This document shows, piece after piece, positions 60,909 through 64,000 of a DNA stretch of 64,000 bases. The DNA lies in NCBI RefSeq assembly GCF_014200505.1, contig NZ_JACHBX010000001.1, forward strand, positions 1,116,001 through 1,180,000, written 5' to 3'. Source of the stretch: Massilia aurea (GTDB lineage Bacteria; Pseudomonadota; Gammaproteobacteria; Burkholderiales; Burkholderiaceae_D). A model generated the notes under the pieces. It searched no databases and had not been told where the DNA came from. It worked only from the letters and a program-made list of their open reading frames with translations. How positions within the stretch are numbered: the first letter of the stretch is position 1; every line of letters begins with the position of its first letter. Position numbers and translations under genes: made by a program.

Positions 60909-61342
60909 AGGCCGCCGCGCCTGGCGTCGAGCAGCTTGCGCACGGTCTGCATCGCCAGCAGGCCGCCGGCCTGCATGAAGGCGAGCGGCGTGCGGCCGGC
61001 AAAAATCGGGTTGGTGTTGGGCAGGCGCACCCATTCGTCGGCGAGCTTGTCGCCATACAGGATGTGCAGGCTTTTGTAGATGCCGAGCAGGTACGAGATG
61101 CGTGTGATGCGGTCGACTTCGAGCACCCGGTCGGGGTTTTTCTTCCAGTCGTAGAATGACGACGACGACAGGCCGCCGAGCAGCTCGCGCGCATCGTCGT
61201 CGCGCAGGCCCCAGGCGGCAGTAAGCCGGAAAAAGCCGGTCAGGGCCGAGCGCGACAAACGCTCGCGCTCGGCCTTGGATGTCAGGTCGACCAGCGTCGC
61301 CGGCTCGAAACGGCTCTTGGGGTAGGCATAGGCAAGGCTCAT
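60905..61342 (-). CDS. Xre/MbcA/ParS-type antitoxin
   Basis: A 145-residue antitoxin of the RES/Xre system. The N-terminal Xre-like DNA-binding part has LTGFFRLTAAWGLRDDDARELLGGLSSS. The C-terminal toxin-binding domain has RISYLLGIYKSLHILYGD, WVRLPNTNPIFAGRTPLAFM and GGLLAMQTVRKLLDARRGG. GGAGGAA lies just before the start at 61342. It is expected to repress its own promoter; a palindrome overlaps that promoter. Confidence 0.9.
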   Translation of the reverse strand: MSLAYAYPKSRFEPATLVDLTSKAERERLSRSALTGFFRLTAAWGLRDDDARELLGGLSSSSFYDWKKNPDRVLEVDRITRISYLLGIYKSLHILYGDKLADEWVRLPNTNPIFAGRTPLAFMQAGGLLAMQTVRKLLDARRGGL

Positions 61343-61355
61343 GATTCCTCCGGTT

Positions 61356-61375
61356 TTGGAGTATTTATACTCCAA
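61356..61375. promoter_or_regulatory. Operator palindrome of the toxin-antitoxin operon
   Basis: Two 9-bp perfect arms, TTGGAGTAT and ATACTCCAA, are separated by TT, 13 bases upstream of the antitoxin ATG. The site overlaps the -10 element, so bound antitoxin would block the promoter. Confidence 0.75.
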
Positions 61376-61392
61376 TTCTGGATCAATCGCAA
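61364..61392 (-). promoter_or_regulatory. Toxin-antitoxin promoter
   Basis: On the minus strand TTGCGA (61392-61387) and TATAAA (61369-61364) are separated by exactly 17 bases. The -10 lies inside the operator palindrome. Confidence 0.65.
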
Positions 61393-61419
61393 GCCCTGTA
61401 TGGCTGGCGCACGATCGAC

Positions 61420-62247
61420 TCAGTCGGCGCCTACCGCAGTGACGATCGCGCCAGCGCCGGCGCTGAGCATCCAGCCAGTCATCAAGAGATAGAACATCAG
61501 CAGCGTAAACAGCACCGAGACGCGGCGCGCATCCAGGCCGGCAAACAGCGGCTTCTTGTCGTAGGCGACGCCAACGAAGTACGCGCCGAACACGGTGGCC
61601 AGGTAGTGCACGGCGCCGAACGTCTCGCCCAGTTCGCCCTTGCGCGGATGGTCGATCAGCAGGTGCGACAGGATCACCAGCAGCAGGTACGGGATCGAGG
61701 CGGCCAGCGGCGGCAGGTACAGGCCGAAGCGTTCGACGAAGGTGCGCACGGCAGGGCGCTTGCGCGCCAGCAGCGGCAGGAACAGATTGTGGATCAGGCC
61801 CGTAATCAGGATGAGCTTGAGCAGCACAGCCTTGTGCAGGCTTTCCTTGCCAAAGCCCAGGTTGTGCAGATTGGTTTCGGCCTGGCGGTTATTCTGCAGG
61901 AAGAACTCGGGCGACTGGATCTGCAGGATGCGCTGGAACCAGCTGATTTCTTCCAGCGCAGCCACGGCCACCAGGCCGGTCAGGCCGAGCAGCACAAGCA
62001 CTCCGAGCCGCATGCCGCCGTTCTTCCAGCGATCCACTGCCACATAGCCGAGCAGACCTGAGGTGAGCGAGAACGCCAGGAACTGCATCCATTCGACGAT
62101 GCCATCTTCGACCAGCAGGCGCGAGAGCTCATGCGGATTGCCCGACCATGCCAGTGCCAGCAGCAGAATGAAAGCGTTGATGATGGTCGCCGAGATGATG
62201 ACCGGATGTTTGTACCAGGGATGATTGACTGCTAACTTATTGACCAC
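61420..62247 (-). CDS. Polytopic membrane protein, unknown function
   Basis: A 275-residue membrane protein with about seven hydrophobic segments. Conserved-looking polar motifs sit at membrane edges: VEDGIVEWMQ, ALEEISWFQRIL and NNRQAETNLHNLGFG. Glu-Glu plus Asn/His patterns of this kind occur in a group of uncharacterised bacterial membrane proteins, but I cannot name an activity. I use GTG at 62247, seven bases after AAGGAG. The start overlaps the end of the preceding gene, so the two are coupled. Confidence 0.7.
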   Translation of the reverse strand: MVNKLAVNHPWYKHPVIISATIINAFILLLALAWSGNPHELSRLLVEDGIVEWMQFLAFSLTSGLLGYVAVDRWKNGGMRLGVLVLLGLTGLVAVAALEEISWFQRILQIQSPEFFLQNNRQAETNLHNLGFGKESLHKAVLLKLILITGLIHNLFLPLLARKRPAVRTFVERFGLYLPPLAASIPYLLLVILSHLLIDHPRKGELGETFGAVHYLATVFGAYFVGVAYDKKPLFAGLDARRVSVLFTLLMFYLLMTGWMLSAGAGAIVTAVGAD

Positions 62248-62965
62248 CAACTTGCTCCTTCAGAGACGTAAAATGTTCAGCCGCGATTGGCTGCAGCGCA
62301 GGGCCCGATGCGGAATCGGGATCGCTATGACTTGATGGGCTGCGGTCAGTGACGCGGCGCCTCCTACGGCGCAGCGCGCCGACCAGCAGCGCCGCAATGG
62401 CCCAGCCAAACAGCAGCGGGTCGAGCAGGGCGTCCCACAGGTTGCCGCTTGGCAGACGCAGCACCGAGAACAGGACGACCGCGCCCAGCACCGCTGCCGC
62501 AGTCCCGCGCCCATGATTGCGTACGATCGCCAGGGCACAGGCGCAGGCGATGATGACCGCGACGACCGGCGCCAGGACGCCGCCGAAACCGGCGTAATAG
62601 TAACCGCTCGTGAGAAAGCCGACTGCGTCGAGGTACAGCAGCGTCCCGGCCACGGCCAGCACGCCCGCCAGCGATGGCGGCATGGCCGCGCTGCGGCGGG
62701 CACCGTTCCAGCGCTCCGTCAGGCGCACCAGGCAGCAGCCCACCAGCAGGCCGCTGGGATACTGGAACGCCAGACCCAGGTACCAGGCGGGCGACAGGTT
62801 ACCGGGCAGCGCCATCAGGGCCAGTGCGCCGCCCAGGATGGCAGCCACCGCGGCGCGCGACAGCGGCGCCGCACCGCGCCACAACGCGCAGACCACGGTG
62901 GCCGCGACAATCGCCCAGCCAATGCGGCCGTACACGATCTGGCTTGCGAGATCCGGCAGTGTCAT
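62237..62965 (-). CDS. Membrane protein, unknown function
   Basis: A 242-residue protein with about seven or eight hydrophobic helices and Gly/Ala-rich loops. It ends in a basic stretch (RRRRRRVTDRSPSSH) and a polar cytoplasmic tail. No family is recognised. Its start directly follows the stop of the BNR-repeat gene, and its end overlaps the next membrane gene, so the three form one operon. Confidence 0.68.
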   Translation of the reverse strand: MTLPDLASQIVYGRIGWAIVAATVVCALWRGAAPLSRAAVAAILGGALALMALPGNLSPAWYLGLAFQYPSGLLVGCCLVRLTERWNGARRSAAMPPSLAGVLAVAGTLLYLDAVGFLTSGYYYAGFGGVLAPVVAVIIACACALAIVRNHGRGTAAAVLGAVVLFSVLRLPSGNLWDALLDPLLFGWAIAALLVGALRRRRRRVTDRSPSSHSDPDSASGPALQPIAAEHFTSLKEQVGGQ

Positions 62966-64000
62966 CTAGGTGGAACCTTCCGGTTGAATACGGTAGCGAT
63001 GGTGCGCAATCGCCTGGCGCTGCCAGGTGTAGGTAATATGCAGTTCGTTGCCGACCTGCTCCATCGACGGGTACGAGAATTCGTCGCCGGCCGGCCCCTT
63101 GGCGATGTCGGCGATCGTGCGCCAGCTGCGCATGTCGTCCGAGATCGACAGGCGCAGGATGCTGCGCGCCGATGCGCCGCCTTCGACGTGATTATGCAGC
63201 ATCAGGAACTGGCCGCTGGAAAGGCGTATCGCGGCGACCGACGTGCTGTAGTTGGGCAGGTCGAGCGCCGGCAGGTCGCGCCAGGTAGCGCCACCGTCGA
63301 GAGTCGCTGCATGCTGGACCAGTTGCTGCTCGCTGTCGTCGCGCATCAAGGCGCGCACTTCGTGCTTCGAGATGGCGACGAGGGCCGGCTGCAGCGTCGT
63401 GGTGCTGTTGCCGATGCGCGCCAGCGTGGTCGGGTTGCCATCGGCGTCGAACGCCATCAGCATCGGGTACTTGTTGCCGATCTCGAAATACACGGGAAGC
63501 CACCAGCCGCCATCGCTCAGCATCAGCGGCGCAGTGCGCACCAGCGCGCTCGTATTGAACAGGGGCGAGGTCGGCAGGATGCGGCGCACGTGGAAGGTGG
63601 CGCCCTGGTCGTTCGACACCAGGTGCGCGATGCGCGCCGCAGCCCAGCCGCCCAGGCCCGTAGCCACCACGTACAGGTGGATTTTGCCGGTGCGGTCGGT
63701 CCAAGCGACGGGGTTGCCGATGCGGCGCACGCCGAAACCCAGTTCGGCGCCCAGCGTATCGCGGCTGGCGACCATCCTTGGCGCGCTCCACGCACCATGG
63801 GCCCAGGTCGAGGCAAAGACTTTGACATCCGGGCCGCTCTCGCGGCTGCCGGCCCACCAGAACGCCAGCATGCGATTGCCTGGCAGGGCGGCCAGCGTGC
63901 TGGCGTGGGCCGATGGCATGCCGCGCGGCGCGGGGATGTGCGCGTGCGAGAGTTCGGTGAGCGTCACGCGATCAGGGCTGGTCGTGGCCATGGCGGGGAC
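62966..64000 (-). CDS. BNR-repeat (sialidase-like) protein, possibly 5'-truncated
   Basis: At least 341 residues of a six-bladed beta-propeller of the sialidase/BNR type. Asp-box-like motifs recur: SNDQGATFH, LDGGATWR and SDDMRSW. Other blocks are FWWAGSRESGPDVKVFAS, GVRRIGNPVAW, APLMLSDGGWWLPVYFE and EFSYPSMEQVGNELHITYTWQR. It resembles uncharacterised exo-sialidase-like proteins rather than a proven neuraminidase. An ATG occurs at 63991, but the frame stays open to the window edge, so an N-terminal part, perhaps with a membrane or signal segment, may be missing. It heads an operon with two membrane proteins. Confidence 0.75.
   Translation of the reverse strand, partial: VPAMATTSPDRVTLTELSHAHIPAPRGMPSAHASTLAALPGNRMLAFWWAGSRESGPDVKVFASTWAHGAWSAPRMVASRDTLGAELGFGVRRIGNPVAWTDRTGKIHLYVVATGLGGWAAARIAHLVSNDQGATFHVRRILPTSPLFNTSALVRTAPLMLSDGGWWLPVYFEIGNKYPMLMAFDADGNPTTLARIGNSTTTLQPALVAISKHEVRALMRDDSEQQLVQHAATLDGGATWRDLPALDLPNYSTSVAAIRLSSGQFLMLHNHVEGGASARSILRLSISDDMRSWRTIADIAKGPAGDEFSYPSMEQVGNELHITYTWQRQAIAHHRYRIQPEGST

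Noticed and set aside
1-64000. tRNA, rRNA, CRISPR arrays, prophage genes or replication origin
   Set aside because: I looked for cloverleaf-like sequences with CCA ends, rRNA motifs, spaced direct repeats and phage structural genes and saw none that I could support.

Overview
The window is about 64 kb of GC-rich bacterial chromosome. Its gene content points to a betaproteobacterium of the Burkholderiales, most likely the Oxalobacteraceae (Massilia/Telluria type). The pointers are a class I PHA synthase followed by PhaR, an MSHA-type IV pilus cluster, a PEP-CTERM exported protein, the bamD/rluD/pgeF order and many Burkholderiales-type conserved hypotheticals. The assignment is by gene content only; no rRNA or tRNA gene was seen.

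Layout. 1-3.8 kb: a truncated membrane-protein end, the tail-specific protease Prc and a PEP-CTERM protein. 3.9-14.3 kb: a compact MSHA pilus operon (mshE, mshG, a major pilin, mshI, a PilN-like gene, mshJ, K, L, M, N) with stop/start overlaps from mshI to mshN. 14.4-21.4 kb: housekeeping genes (CNNM/CorC transporter, aminotransferase, PIN protein, yaaA, bamD, rluD, pgeF). 21.4-26.7 kb: phaC, phaR, rimO, metC. 26.7-39.3 kb: small conserved genes, trxC, serB-mfd, a domain-fused SGNH hydrolase, a 5'-nucleotidase, an HDOD protein and small lipoproteins.

39.4-44.3 kb is the most interesting region. It holds a genuine photoactive yellow protein (PYP), identified by gapless similarity through the N-terminal cap and by the chromophore Cys, Tyr and Glu. 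PYP overlaps a diguanylate cyclase gene, which overlaps a GGDEF-EAL phosphodiesterase gene. Divergently transcribed is an AMP-forming ligase of the PYP-activation type with an ACP-like N-terminus. The inferred system is a blue-light sensor wired to c-di-GMP. In the same window the MSHA ATPase has an MshEN-type c-di-GMP-binding N-terminus, so pilus extension is a plausible output.

44.3-58.8 kb: penicillin-binding protein 1A, an OPT and a POT peptide transporter, ppnN, lysS, a HAD phosphatase, prfB with its programmed +1 frameshift, and a cyclic-nucleotide phosphodiesterase/3'-nucleotidase. 58.8-59.9 kb is an intact IS1595-family insertion sequence that landed in the T-tract of the preceding terminator. 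59.9-64 kb: DUF2288, a RES/Xre toxin-antitoxin pair with a palindromic operator on its promoter, and a three-gene unit of two membrane proteins and a BNR (sialidase-like) protein that runs off the window.

Palindromic intergenic repeats occur at 18.2, 49.7 and 53.0 kb; two copies of one family supply the stop codon of the adjacent gene.
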